64,000 nucleotides of DNA from Amycolatopsis sp. cg9 (GTDB lineage Bacteria > Actinomycetota > Actinomycetes > Mycobacteriales > Pseudonocardiaceae), in contig NZ_CP166850.1 in NCBI RefSeq assembly GCF_041346945.1, forward strand, positions 9,656,501-9,720,500, written 5' to 3'. The notes beneath the pieces were generated by a model. It worked only from the letters and a program-made list of their open reading frames with translations, did not search any database and had not been told where the DNA came from. Positions 55,389 to 63,324 of the stretch are shown piece by piece; positions within the stretch are counted from its first letter, which is position 1, and every line of letters starts with the position of its first letter. The translations under genes and the position numbers were made by a program.

Positions 55389-56888
55389 TCACGCACCGCC
55401 GGAGAGCTTCTCGCGGAGAGCCGCGAGCTGCTCGTCGGAGGCGAGGGTGCCACCGCTGCTCTTCGTGTCGGCCGGAGCCGAACCCGAGGTGTAGCTTTCC
55501 GCGCCGCCTTCGATGCCGGTCGCGGCGTCCGCGGCGGCTTCGGCGTCGGCCTCGACGGCCTTCTGGACCTGCTTCATGTGGGCCTCGTAACGAGTGTGCG
55601 CCTCGGCGTACTGGCGCTCCCACTCCTCACGCTGCTTGTCGAAGCCTTCCTGCCACTCCTGCGTGTCCGGGTCGAAGCCTTCGGGGTAGATGTAGTTGCC
55701 CTCGGCGTCGTACTCGGCGGCCATGCCGTACTGGGTCGGGTCGAACTCGGTGTCCGGCGTGACACCCTCGTTCGCCTGCTTCAGCGACAGCGAGATGCGA
55801 CGGCGCTCGAGGTCGATGTCGATGACCTTGACCATGACGTCGCCGTTGACCTGGACGACCTGCTCCGGGATCTCCACGTGGCGCTCGGCCAGCTCGGAGA
55901 TGTGGACCAGGCCCTCGATGCCCTCTTCGACGCGCACGAACGCACCGAACGGAACCAGCTTGGTGACCTTGCCCGGCACGATCTGGCCGATCGCGTGGGT
56001 GCGGGCGAACTGGCGCCACGGGTCTTCCTGGGTCGCCTTCAGCGACAGCGAGACGCGCTCGCGGTCCATGTCGACGTCCAGGACCTCGACCGTGACCTCC
56101 TGGCCGACCTCGACGACCTCGGACGGGTGGTCGATGTGCTTCCAGGACAGCTCGGAAACGTGCACCAGGCCGTCGACGCCACCCAGGTCCACGAAGGCAC
56201 CGAAGTTGACGATGGACGACACGACGCCCTTGCGGACCTGGCCCTTGGCGAGCGCGTTGAGGAACTCGCTGCGCACCTCGGACTGGGTCTGCTCGAGGTA
56301 GGCGCGGCGGGACAGGACCACGTTGTTGCGGTTCTTGTCCAGCTCGATGATCTTCGCCTCGAGCTCGCGGCCGACGTACGGCTGCAGGTCGCGGACGCGG
56401 CGCATCTCGACCAGGGACGCGGGGAGGAAGCCGCGCAGGCCGATGTCCAGGATGAGGCCGCCCTTGACGACCTCGATGACGGTGCCCTTGACGGGCTCGT
56501 CCTTCTCCTTGAGCTCCTCGATCGTGCCCCAGGCGCGCTCGTACTGCGCACGCTTCTTGGACAGGATCAGACGGCCTTCCTTGTCCTCCTTCTGGAGAAC
56601 CAGGGCTTCGACCTCATCGCCGACGGTGACAACCTCAGCCGGGTCGACATCGTGCTTGATGGAGAGCTCACGCGAGGGGATGACACCCTCGGTCTTGTAG
56701 CCGATGTCGAGCAGGACCTCGTCGCGGTCGACCTTGACGATGGTGCCTTCGACGATGTCGCCATCGTTGAAGTACTTGATCGTCTTGTCGATCGCCGCGA
56801 GGAAGTCTTCCTCCGACCCGATGTCGTTGATGGCGACCTGCTGGGGCCCGGTGGGGGCGGTCGGGGCGGTGGCGGTGTCGGTGGTCAT
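55389..56888 (-). CDS. rpsA: 30S ribosomal protein S1
   Basis: 499-aa S1 with four S1 RNA-binding domains (about residues 38-107, 123-190, 208-278, 295-365; for example GTIVKVDRDEVLLDIGYKTEG and GVVSSIVNFGAFVDLGGVDG), followed by an acidic, Ala/Gly-rich tail. It brings mRNA to the ribosome, mainly messages with leaders. Four domains and this tail are normal for actinobacteria. ATG at 56888 is chosen; the in-frame upstream extension to 57005 lies in the leader and is not S1-like. Confidence 0.97.
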   Translation of the reverse strand: MTTDTATAPTAPTGPQQVAINDIGSEEDFLAAIDKTIKYFNDGDIVEGTIVKVDRDEVLLDIGYKTEGVIPSRELSIKHDVDPAEVVTVGDEVEALVLQKEDKEGRLILSKKRAQYERAWGTIEELKEKDEPVKGTVIEVVKGGLILDIGLRGFLPASLVEMRRVRDLQPYVGRELEAKIIELDKNRNNVVLSRRAYLEQTQSEVRSEFLNALAKGQVRKGVVSSIVNFGAFVDLGGVDGLVHVSELSWKHIDHPSEVVEVGQEVTVEVLDVDMDRERVSLSLKATQEDPWRQFARTHAIGQIVPGKVTKLVPFGAFVRVEEGIEGLVHISELAERHVEIPEQVVQVNGDVMVKVIDIDLERRRISLSLKQANEGVTPDTEFDPTQYGMAAEYDAEGNYIYPEGFDPDTQEWQEGFDKQREEWERQYAEAHTRYEAHMKQVQKAVEADAEAAADAATGIEGGAESYTSGSAPADTKSSGGTLASDEQLAALREKLSGGA

Positions 56889-57074
56889 TAGGCGGGTTGC
56901 TCCGGTGGATGGAATCGAGGGTTGGCAGTTGTCGGCGCGAATGGGTGCATGCGTCGACCCTGCGAGCAAACGTCCACCAGTGAACGACCGCGGCATGACC
57001 CGCATACGGTGCGCGACCCGAGTCCCAACCAGAAGCTGAGCGGAAGGCAGCGCGAACCCACTGCGCTAACACTT

Positions 57075-57104
57075 ATCCTACGCGGCGGTCGCCGGGCGGC
57101 ACAA
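57075..57104 (-). promoter_or_regulatory. rpsA promoter
   Basis: On the minus strand TTGTGC (57104-57099), an 18-nt spacer and TAGGAT (57080-57075) form a good housekeeping sigma promoter. Transcription would start near 57068, leaving a leader of about 180 nt before the rpsA ATG, long for this window. Confidence 0.6.
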
Positions 57105-57171
57105 TCAGGGTCCCCGCCGCTCGCTAAGGTCCTCGCGGAAGCAAACCCCCCAGGGACCGGAGACCACCATC

Positions 57172-58023
57172 ATGCCACCGGAGGAGCCGCCCGCGCCGGG
57201 GCGCCACGACGCGGCCGAGCACCGGCTGGGCACCGCCGCCGTCGCCTACCGCGAGGTCGGCGGCCCGGAGGCCGCGGCGGCGAACCTCGCCTGGTGGGAC
57301 GCCGACGCCGACGACTACCAGGCCGAGCACGGCGGCTTCCTCGGCGACGCCGACTTCGTCTGGTGCCCGGAGGGCGTGCGGGAGGCGGAGGCGCGCCTGC
57401 TCGGCGACGTCCGCGGCAAGCGCGTGCTCGAAGTCGGCTGCGGGCAGGCCGCCAGTTCGCGCTGGCTGAAGGCCGAGGGCGCCGACGCGGTCGCGACCGA
57501 CCTCTCCGCCGGCATGCTGCGCCACGCCCGCGAAGGCAACGCGCGCACCGGCCTCGCCGTGCCGCTCGTGCAGGCCAACGCCGAGTACCTGCCGCTGGCG
57601 TCCGGCAGCTTCGACGCGGCCTGCTCGGCCTTCGGCGCGATCCCCTTCGTCGCTTCGGTGGACGCGGTCTTCGCCGAAGTGCACCGGGTGCTGCGGCCGG
57701 GCGCGCCGTGGGTGTTCTCGGTGACTCACCCGATGCGGTGGATCTTCCCCGACGACCCGGGCCCGCAGGGGCTCACCGTCACCCAGCCGTACTTCGACCG
57801 GACCCCGTACGTCGAGGTCGACGACGAGGGCACCGCCACCTACGTCGAGTACCACCACACCCTCGGCGACTACGTGCGGGCGCTGGCCGCGGCCGGGTTC
57901 GCGCTGACCGACCTGATCGAGCCCGAGTGGCCGGCCGGGCACACGCGGGTGTGGGGCCAGTGGAGCCCGCTGCGCGGGAAGCTCTTCCCCGGCACGGCGA
58001 TCTTCCGCACGCACCGCTCGTGA
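57172..58023 (+). CDS. SAM-dependent methyltransferase
   Basis: 283-aa class I methyltransferase (Methyltransf_11 type). Motif I is VLEVGCGQAASSRWL, the acidic residue of motif II lies in AVATDLSAGML, then LASGSFDAACSAFGAI and LRPGAPWVFSVTHPM. The N-terminal AANLAWWDADADDYQAEHGGF is a familiar opening of actinobacterial members. The substrate is unknown. Its stop overlaps the GTG of the next gene (GTGA). Confidence 0.9.
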   Translation: MPPEEPPAPGRHDAAEHRLGTAAVAYREVGGPEAAAANLAWWDADADDYQAEHGGFLGDADFVWCPEGVREAEARLLGDVRGKRVLEVGCGQAASSRWLKAEGADAVATDLSAGMLRHAREGNARTGLAVPLVQANAEYLPLASGSFDAACSAFGAIPFVASVDAVFAEVHRVLRPGAPWVFSVTHPMRWIFPDDPGPQGLTVTQPYFDRTPYVEVDDEGTATYVEYHHTLGDYVRALAAAGFALTDLIEPEWPAGHTRVWGQWSPLRGKLFPGTAIFRTHRS

Positions 58024-58931
58024 GCTCCCTCGAGGAGCAGCAGAACGCGCGGTTCGCCGCGCTCGACCCGCTGCTGCCGCCGATCGCGGCCCCGCCGGCG
58101 GTGAGCGAGCCGCTGGTGGTGACCACCGGCGGCCGGAAGGCGGGCGGCCTGCTGGCGCACCACGTGCACGCGGCGGGCTCGTGGCCGGCGCTGTGGGGGC
58201 CGTCGGAGGTGTGGGACCTGACCGCGGTGCCGGGCGACAGCGGCGCGGCGGGCCTGGCCGCGTTGCTGGACGCGTGGCGCGAGCGGTTGCGCGGGACCCG
58301 GCCGAGCCCGGACTCGGGCTGCACGCTGGCCTGGCCGAGCCGTGACACCGAGGCGGCGGCGGTGCTGCTGGCGCACGGGTTCGCGCCGTCGACGTGCCTG
58401 GCGGTGCGGCCGCCGGACCCGCCGGCGGCGCCCGGGCCGTCGCGGGTGACCGTCCGCCGAGCCGGGGACGGCGACGTCGAAGCGCTGACCGACCTGCGGC
58501 TGGCCGAGTGGCGGTACACCTCGCTGGTCGGCACCGCGGTCCCGCGGCCGGGCGCGCGGGCGCTCCTGCGCGCGGAGGTCGTCCGGTCGCTGCGCTTCAG
58601 CGGCCTGGTCTGGCTCGCGGAGGACGACGGCGTGCCGGCCGGACTGGCCGCGTGCGCGCTGGCGGCCCCGGCGCCGGGCGACAGCATCCACGGACGGCTG
58701 CGGCCGGGGCGCTGGGGGTACGTCGACACGCTGTCGGTCGCGCCCGCGGCGCGCGGCGGCGGCGTGGGCCGGGCGCTGATGGCGGTGGCGCACCGGGAGC
58801 TGCTCCGGCCGGGCTCGCTGGGGACGTTCCTCTTCTACCACCCGGCGAACCCGCTTTCGCCGGTGTTCTGGCACCGCCAGGGTTATCGTCCACTGTGGAC
58901 CATGTGGATCCGGCGCCCGGCCTGGTCCTGA
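58020..58931 (+). CDS. GNAT-family acetyltransferase-like protein 1
   Basis: 303-aa protein. The C-terminal half is a GNAT domain: VTVRRAGDGDVEALTDLRLAEW, VDTLSVAPAARGGGVGRALM (acetyl-CoA loop RGGGVG) and FYHPANPLSPVFWHRQGYRPLW. The N-terminal 130 residues look like a degenerate second GNAT copy. It is translationally coupled to the methyltransferase and followed 15 nt later by a paralogue with the same ending HRQGYRPLWT, so the pair arose by tandem duplication. Acceptor unknown. Confidence 0.82.
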   Translation: MSSLEEQQNARFAALDPLLPPIAAPPAVSEPLVVTTGGRKAGGLLAHHVHAAGSWPALWGPSEVWDLTAVPGDSGAAGLAALLDAWRERLRGTRPSPDSGCTLAWPSRDTEAAAVLLAHGFAPSTCLAVRPPDPPAAPGPSRVTVRRAGDGDVEALTDLRLAEWRYTSLVGTAVPRPGARALLRAEVVRSLRFSGLVWLAEDDGVPAGLAACALAAPAPGDSIHGRLRPGRWGYVDTLSVAPAARGGGVGRALMAVAHRELLRPGSLGTFLFYHPANPLSPVFWHRQGYRPLWTMWIRRPAWS

Positions 58932-58946
58932 CCGCGAGGGGGAACC

Positions 58947-59867
58947 ATGGACATCCCGGAGCCGCTGCTCGCGGCCCACCAGGCGCGGTTCGCGGCGGTC
59001 GACGCGCTGCTCCCGCCCGCCGCACCGCCGGCCGCCGGCGAGCGGCTGGACGCGGCCACCGCGGCCGGCGCGCAGGTCACCGGGGTGCTCCAGCGGCACC
59101 GCTTCGGTCCCGGCGACGTCCCGATGCTGTGGTCGGCCGCCGACACCTGGCAGCTCTTCCCGTACTTCGGCGACACCGGCACCGAGGGCGTGGACGTGCT
59201 GCTGCGCGCGCTGCGGGGCCGGCTGGACGCGGAGGCGACCGGCGACGACTCGGCGTGCGTGGTGCTCTGGCCCAGCCGGGACGCCGAGGCGATCCGAGCC
59301 TTCCTCGACCACGGCTTGGTCCCGCTGTCGGCGGTCGGCGTGCGGACCGCCCCGCCGGGCGAGACGGACCCCGCGGTCACCGTCCGCCGCGCCGGACCGG
59401 CCGACTACGCCGCCGCCGTGGCGCTCGCCGAGGCGACCTTCGACTACACCGGCCTGGTCGCCGCGCCCCGCCGGGCCAACACCGCGGAGCTGCTGGGGCC
59501 CGCCCTCCGAGCCGCTCTCGACGAAGCCGAGCCGCCCGTCTGGCTGGCCGAAGAAGCCGGCGAGACCCGCGCGCTCGCGCACTGCGCGTGGGTGGACTCG
59601 GTGCCGGGGAGCGAGGCGGGCGAGCTGCTCCCCACCGGGCGCTGGGGGTACGTGAACAACGTCGTGACCGCGCCGGGCGAGCGCGGTGCGGGCTTCGGCC
59701 GGGCGCTGATGGCCCACGTGCACCGGGAGCTCCACCGGGGCGGCGCCACCCGCACCTACCTCTACTACAACCCGACCAACCCGCTGGCCTCGGTGTTCTG
59801 GCACCGGCAGGGCTATCGTCCACTGTGGACGAGCTGGGAAGTGCGCCCGGCGGCCGCGCTCCGGTGA
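58947..59867 (+). CDS. GNAT-family acetyltransferase-like protein 2
   Basis: 306-aa paralogue of the preceding gene. Its GNAT half has VTVRRAGPADYAAAVALAEATF, VNNVVTAPGERGAGFGRALM (loop RGAGFG) and YYNPTNPLASVFWHRQGYRPLW; the N-terminal half again looks like a worn GNAT copy (LDAATAAGAQVTGVL...VVLWPSRDAEA). Start ATG after GAGGGGGAACC. It completes a three-gene unit with the methyltransferase. Confidence 0.82.
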   Translation: MDIPEPLLAAHQARFAAVDALLPPAAPPAAGERLDAATAAGAQVTGVLQRHRFGPGDVPMLWSAADTWQLFPYFGDTGTEGVDVLLRALRGRLDAEATGDDSACVVLWPSRDAEAIRAFLDHGLVPLSAVGVRTAPPGETDPAVTVRRAGPADYAAAVALAEATFDYTGLVAAPRRANTAELLGPALRAALDEAEPPVWLAEEAGETRALAHCAWVDSVPGSEAGELLPTGRWGYVNNVVTAPGERGAGFGRALMAHVHRELHRGGATRTYLYYNPTNPLASVFWHRQGYRPLWTSWEVRPAAALR

Positions 59868-59928
59868 ATCACTCGCTCGTGTGACGTGCGTCCGGTGATC
59901 TTGCTCCAACCTCCCGGCGGGACTACGT

Positions 59929-59954
59929 TTTTGAACTGACCGGTCAGTTCAAAA
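59929..59954. promoter_or_regulatory. Perfect 26-bp palindromic TetR operator
   Basis: TTTTGAACTGACC followed by its exact reverse complement GGTCAGTTCAAAA, 21 nt before the first gene of the YhgE operon. The operon ends with a TetR gene, so this is very probably its own operator. The palindrome is AT-rich in otherwise GC-rich DNA and may overlap the promoter. Confidence 0.85.
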
Positions 59955-59975
59955 GTTCTCGAAGCGGGAGAAATC

Positions 59976-60659
59976 GTGCAGGTCCGAGCCGATCGCGTGT
60001 CCCTCGAAGGGCACCACGGCACCTTGTTACCGCCCACCTCGCTGACCTTCGGCGAGGGCGACCTGGCGATCGTGCACGGCGAACCCGGCGTCGGCGTCAC
60101 GGCGTTCGGCCTGGCGCTGGCCGGGCGGCTCAAGCCGACCACCGGCATGGTGCACGCCGAGGGCGTCGACGCGGCCCTGACCGAACTGGTCGCGGTCGTC
60201 GACGCGCCCGGCGTCAGCGAACCCGACGACGCCCTGCCCCTGCGCGTGGTCGCCGGCGAGGAGCTCGCGCTGGCGCACCGCCCGGCGGGCAAGGAGGACG
60301 TCGCCCGCTGGCTCGGCCAGCACGACGCCGCGCCGTTCGCGGGCACGCGGTTCGAGAACCTCGCGCCCACCCTGCGCACGCGGCTGCTCACCGAGCTGGC
60401 CGCCGAGCGCACGGGCGTGCGCGTGCTCGTGCTCGACACCCCGGACCGGCACACCAGCGACGTGGAAAGCTGGGCCGGGCTGGCGCGCGAGCTGGCCGGG
60501 CGCGGCCTCGCCGTCGTCGTGCTGACCGCGACCACGCCGCCGGCGGCGCTCCCCTTCCCGCCCGCGCGCATCGGCGCGGCCGAGCAGCCGGAGCCGCAGC
60601 ACCTCTCCCCCGAACCCACCGAAGAGCTCCCCGAGAGCACTGACGGAGACCCCGCATGA
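59976..60659 (+). CDS. ABC-ATPase-like protein lacking Walker A lysine
   Basis: 227-aa protein with the outline of an ABC ATPase, VRADRVSLEGHHG...LTFGEGDLAIVHG then a P-loop-like GEPGVGVTAF (35-44) in which Val41 and Thr42 stand where Lys-Ser/Thr would be. The signature region reads ENLAPTLRTRLLTEL rather than LSGGQ, and Walker B VRVLVLDTPD has Asp154 but no catalytic Glu. It is thus likely a pseudo-ATPase. GTG with GGGAG upstream. Its stop overlaps the ATG of the YhgE-like gene (ATGA), which implies a joint complex. Confidence 0.75.
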   Translation: MQVRADRVSLEGHHGTLLPPTSLTFGEGDLAIVHGEPGVGVTAFGLALAGRLKPTTGMVHAEGVDAALTELVAVVDAPGVSEPDDALPLRVVAGEELALAHRPAGKEDVARWLGQHDAAPFAGTRFENLAPTLRTRLLTELAAERTGVRVLVLDTPDRHTSDVESWAGLARELAGRGLAVVVLTATTPPAALPFPPARIGAAEQPEPQHLSPEPTEELPESTDGDPA

Positions 60660-62551
60660 ACGCCTTCCGGATCGCGCGCAACGAACTGCGCCGCCTGTCC
60701 ACCGGCACGATGCCGAAGCTCGCGCTGGTCGCGCTCGTGCTGGTGCCGCTGCTCTACGCGTCCTTCTACCTCTACGCGAACTACGACCCGTACGGCCGCC
60801 TCGACAAGCTGCCCGCCGCCGTCTTCACCAGCGACACCGGCGCGAAGGACTCGAGCGGCCAGCAGCGCAACGTCGGCCGCGAAGTGACCGACGAGCTGGT
60901 GAAGTCCGGCACCTTCCAATGGCACGAGGTGTCCGAGCAGGAGGCCCGCGACGGCGTCCGCGACGACAAGTACTCGTTCGCGATCGGCATCCCGAGCGGC
61001 TTCTCGGCCGCGCTGCTGTCGGTGGGCAACTTCCAGCCGCAGCAGGCGACGATCACGCTGACCACCAACGACGCCAACAACTACCTGTCCGGCACCATCG
61101 CGAAGCAGGTCGCCGAGCAGGTGCGCAAGACGATCGCGGAGAAGGTCGGCAGCGAGGCCGCGGACCGGTTCCTGGTCGGCTTCTCCACGATCTACGCCAA
61201 GATCCAGGAAGCCTCGACCGGCGCGGCCCAGCTCGCGGACGGCGCGAACCAGCTCAAGTCGGGGCAGCAGCAGCTGGCCGAGGGCGCCGCGAAGCTCGCG
61301 GACGGCTCGTCGACGCTGGCGACCGGCCTCGGCACGCTCAAGAGCGGCACCGCCTCCCTGCCCTCGCAGACCCAGCAGCTCGCCAACGGCGCTTCGCAGG
61401 TGGCCGCCGGGGACCAGAAGGTCGCCGACGCGGCTTCGATCGCGGCGACGGCGTCGTCCGACATCCAGGGCAAGCTCGACTCCTACCGCAGCCAGCTCCA
61501 GACCGATCTGCGCGACGCCGGCGTGCCGGAGGCGCAGGTGCAGGCGATCCTCGCGAAGGCCGACCAGCTGCGCTCGCCGGTCGACCAGGCGAACGGCAAG
61601 ATCCAGCAAGCCAACGGCGACCTCGCGAAGCTGGCCGACGGCGCCCGCCAGGTGTCCGACGGCGCGGCCAAGCTCGCCGCGGCGTCCCCGCAGCTGGCGA
61701 GCGGCATCGCGCAGGCGTCCGACGGCGCGAACCAGCTTCGCGACGGCGCTTCGCAGCTCAACGACGGCGAGAAGACGGCGGTGACCGGGACGAACCAGCT
61801 CGCGGACGGCGCGGTGAAGCTGCGCGACGGGCTGGCGGCCGGGCTCCAGCAGATCCCGAACCCGGACGACCCGACCCGCAACGCGACGGCCAACACGATC
61901 GCGGACCCGGTGGCGGTGAACGCCAACGGCGAGGCGTCGGCCGGGACGTACGGCGCGGGGCTGGCCCCGTTCTTCATCTCGCTGGCCACGTGGATCGGCG
62001 CGTTCGTGCTGTTCCTGATCCTGCGGCCGCTGTCGACGCGCGCGCTGACCGCGGGCGCGGCCCCGTTCCGCGTCGCCGTCGGCGGCTGGCTGTCTTCGGC
62101 GCTGCTGGGCATCGCGCAGGTCGTCGTGCTGTTCGGCGCGGTGACCTGGCTGGTCGGCATCCACATCGCGCACCCGCTGGAGGCGATCGGGTTCGCCGTG
62201 CTGGTTTCGCTGACGTTCACGTCGGTGGTGCACGCGCTCAACGCGTTCTTCGGCGCGGTCGGCAAGTTCCTCGGCCTGGTCCTGCTGGTGCTGCAGCTGG
62301 TCAGCGCGGGCGGCACGTTCCCCTGGCAGACGATCCCGGACGCGCTGTACCCGCTGCACGTGGCGCTGCCGATGGGGTACGCGATCGACGGCTTCCGCCA
62401 CCTGTTCTACAGCGGCGCTTCCGTGCAGATCCTGGGTGACGTCGGAGTGCTGCTCGGGTACCTGGTGGGCGGGATCCTGGTGTCCACGCTGGCCGCGCGC
62501 AAACGTCGCGTTTGGACGGTGTCCGCGCTCAAGCCCGAGCTGAGCCTGTGA
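60656..62551 (+). CDS. YhgE/Pip-family membrane protein
   Basis: 631-aa protein: one N-terminal helix (LALVALVLVPLLYASFYLYANYDPYG), a long extracytoplasmic part with coiled-coil, Gly/Ala-rich repeats (AQLADGANQLKSG, AAKLADGSSTL, ARQVSDGAAKLA and more) and five or six C-terminal helices of the ABC-2 type. Relatives are the phage-infection protein Pip and ESX/type VII secretion accessory proteins (EsaA-like). Function here is unknown. It is coupled to the pseudo-ATPase before it and to the TetR gene after it (GTGA). Confidence 0.9.
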   Translation: MNAFRIARNELRRLSTGTMPKLALVALVLVPLLYASFYLYANYDPYGRLDKLPAAVFTSDTGAKDSSGQQRNVGREVTDELVKSGTFQWHEVSEQEARDGVRDDKYSFAIGIPSGFSAALLSVGNFQPQQATITLTTNDANNYLSGTIAKQVAEQVRKTIAEKVGSEAADRFLVGFSTIYAKIQEASTGAAQLADGANQLKSGQQQLAEGAAKLADGSSTLATGLGTLKSGTASLPSQTQQLANGASQVAAGDQKVADAASIAATASSDIQGKLDSYRSQLQTDLRDAGVPEAQVQAILAKADQLRSPVDQANGKIQQANGDLAKLADGARQVSDGAAKLAAASPQLASGIAQASDGANQLRDGASQLNDGEKTAVTGTNQLADGAVKLRDGLAAGLQQIPNPDDPTRNATANTIADPVAVNANGEASAGTYGAGLAPFFISLATWIGAFVLFLILRPLSTRALTAGAAPFRVAVGGWLSSALLGIAQVVVLFGAVTWLVGIHIAHPLEAIGFAVLVSLTFTSVVHALNAFFGAVGKFLGLVLLVLQLVSAGGTFPWQTIPDALYPLHVALPMGYAIDGFRHLFYSGASVQILGDVGVLLGYLVGGILVSTLAARKRRVWTVSALKPELSL

Positions 62552-63120
62552 GCGGCGGGACGAAGCAGAAGCTCTTCGAGGCGACGCTGGAGCTCTCGAA
62601 GAGCCGGGGCCTGGTGGGCCTGACCGTCGACGACATCGCGGCCGCTGCGGGGGTCGCGAAAGGGACGGTGTACTACAACTTCGGCTCCAAGGACGGCCTG
62701 GTCGACGCCCTGCTGCGGTACGGCGTGGACATGCTCGCGCTCCGCCTGCGCGACGCCGTTTCGGACGCGGACCCGCTGGACGTGATCGAAGCGCAGGTCG
62801 ACACGACGCTGGAGTTCATCGCGCAGTACCCGGGGTTCTCGCAGATCCTGGTGAGCGAGCTGTGGCGGACGCCGGGCCAGTGGCACGAAACGCTTTCGCT
62901 GCTGCGCGAGGAGATCATCTCGATCGTGAAGCAGCAACTGTCCCGGCTGGACGCGGCGGGCCGCCTGCCGGAGGGCGTGCAGATCCCGACGGCGGCGGCG
63001 GGGCTGTTCGGGACGATGCTGGTGGTGGCGCTGGACTGGCAGGTGTTCGGGCCGCAGCGGACGAGGGCGGAGGTCCGGGACGCGGTGATGGTGCTGATCC
63101 GCGGCTTGGGCCGCCGCTGA
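62548..63120 (+). CDS. TetR-family regulator of the YhgE operon
   Basis: 190-aa TetR regulator. The HTH reads KLFEATLELSKSRGLVGLTVDDIAAAAGVAKGTVYYNFGSKDGLV (in sections); the ligand domain holds VDTTLEFIAQYPGFSQILVSELW and LFGTMLVVALDW. GTG start overlapping the YhgE stop. It closes the operon, and the 26-bp palindrome before the first gene is its probable site, a simple autorepressed unit. Confidence 0.92.
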   Translation: MSGGTKQKLFEATLELSKSRGLVGLTVDDIAAAAGVAKGTVYYNFGSKDGLVDALLRYGVDMLALRLRDAVSDADPLDVIEAQVDTTLEFIAQYPGFSQILVSELWRTPGQWHETLSLLREEIISIVKQQLSRLDAAGRLPEGVQIPTAAAGLFGTMLVVALDWQVFGPQRTRAEVRDAVMVLIRGLGRR

Positions 63121-63245
63121 CCGTCGCCCGCCGGGCCGTCGGGGCGCCCCCGTTTTCCACGCTACCGGGCGGCACCGACAATTCCGGCGCAGCTACCCCC
63201 GGCTTGCGCTGCTGCCCGCCGGCTCGCGGCCCAGCTCCGAGGTCG

Positions 63246-63290
63246 CGAATGACTCATTCGGGACCTGCGAGGTCCCGAATGAGTCATTCG
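63246..63290. repeat. Nested palindrome in the gap after the TetR gene
   Basis: A perfect 21-bp inverted repeat (63246-63266 with 63270-63290) around GCG. Each arm itself contains the near-palindrome CGAATGACTCATTCG, so one or two smaller hairpins compete with the large one. The 204-nt gap (63121-63324) holds no gene. It may terminate both flanking genes or be a dispersed element like the one at 3495. Confidence 0.75.
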
Positions 63291-63324
63291 GGACGTGGGA
63301 ATCGGCCGCCGCGAAGCAGCCGCG

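Noticed and set aside
56889..57005. N-terminal extension of rpsA
   Set aside because: In frame and open, but not S1-like and located in the mRNA leader; ATG 56888 gives the normal N-terminus.
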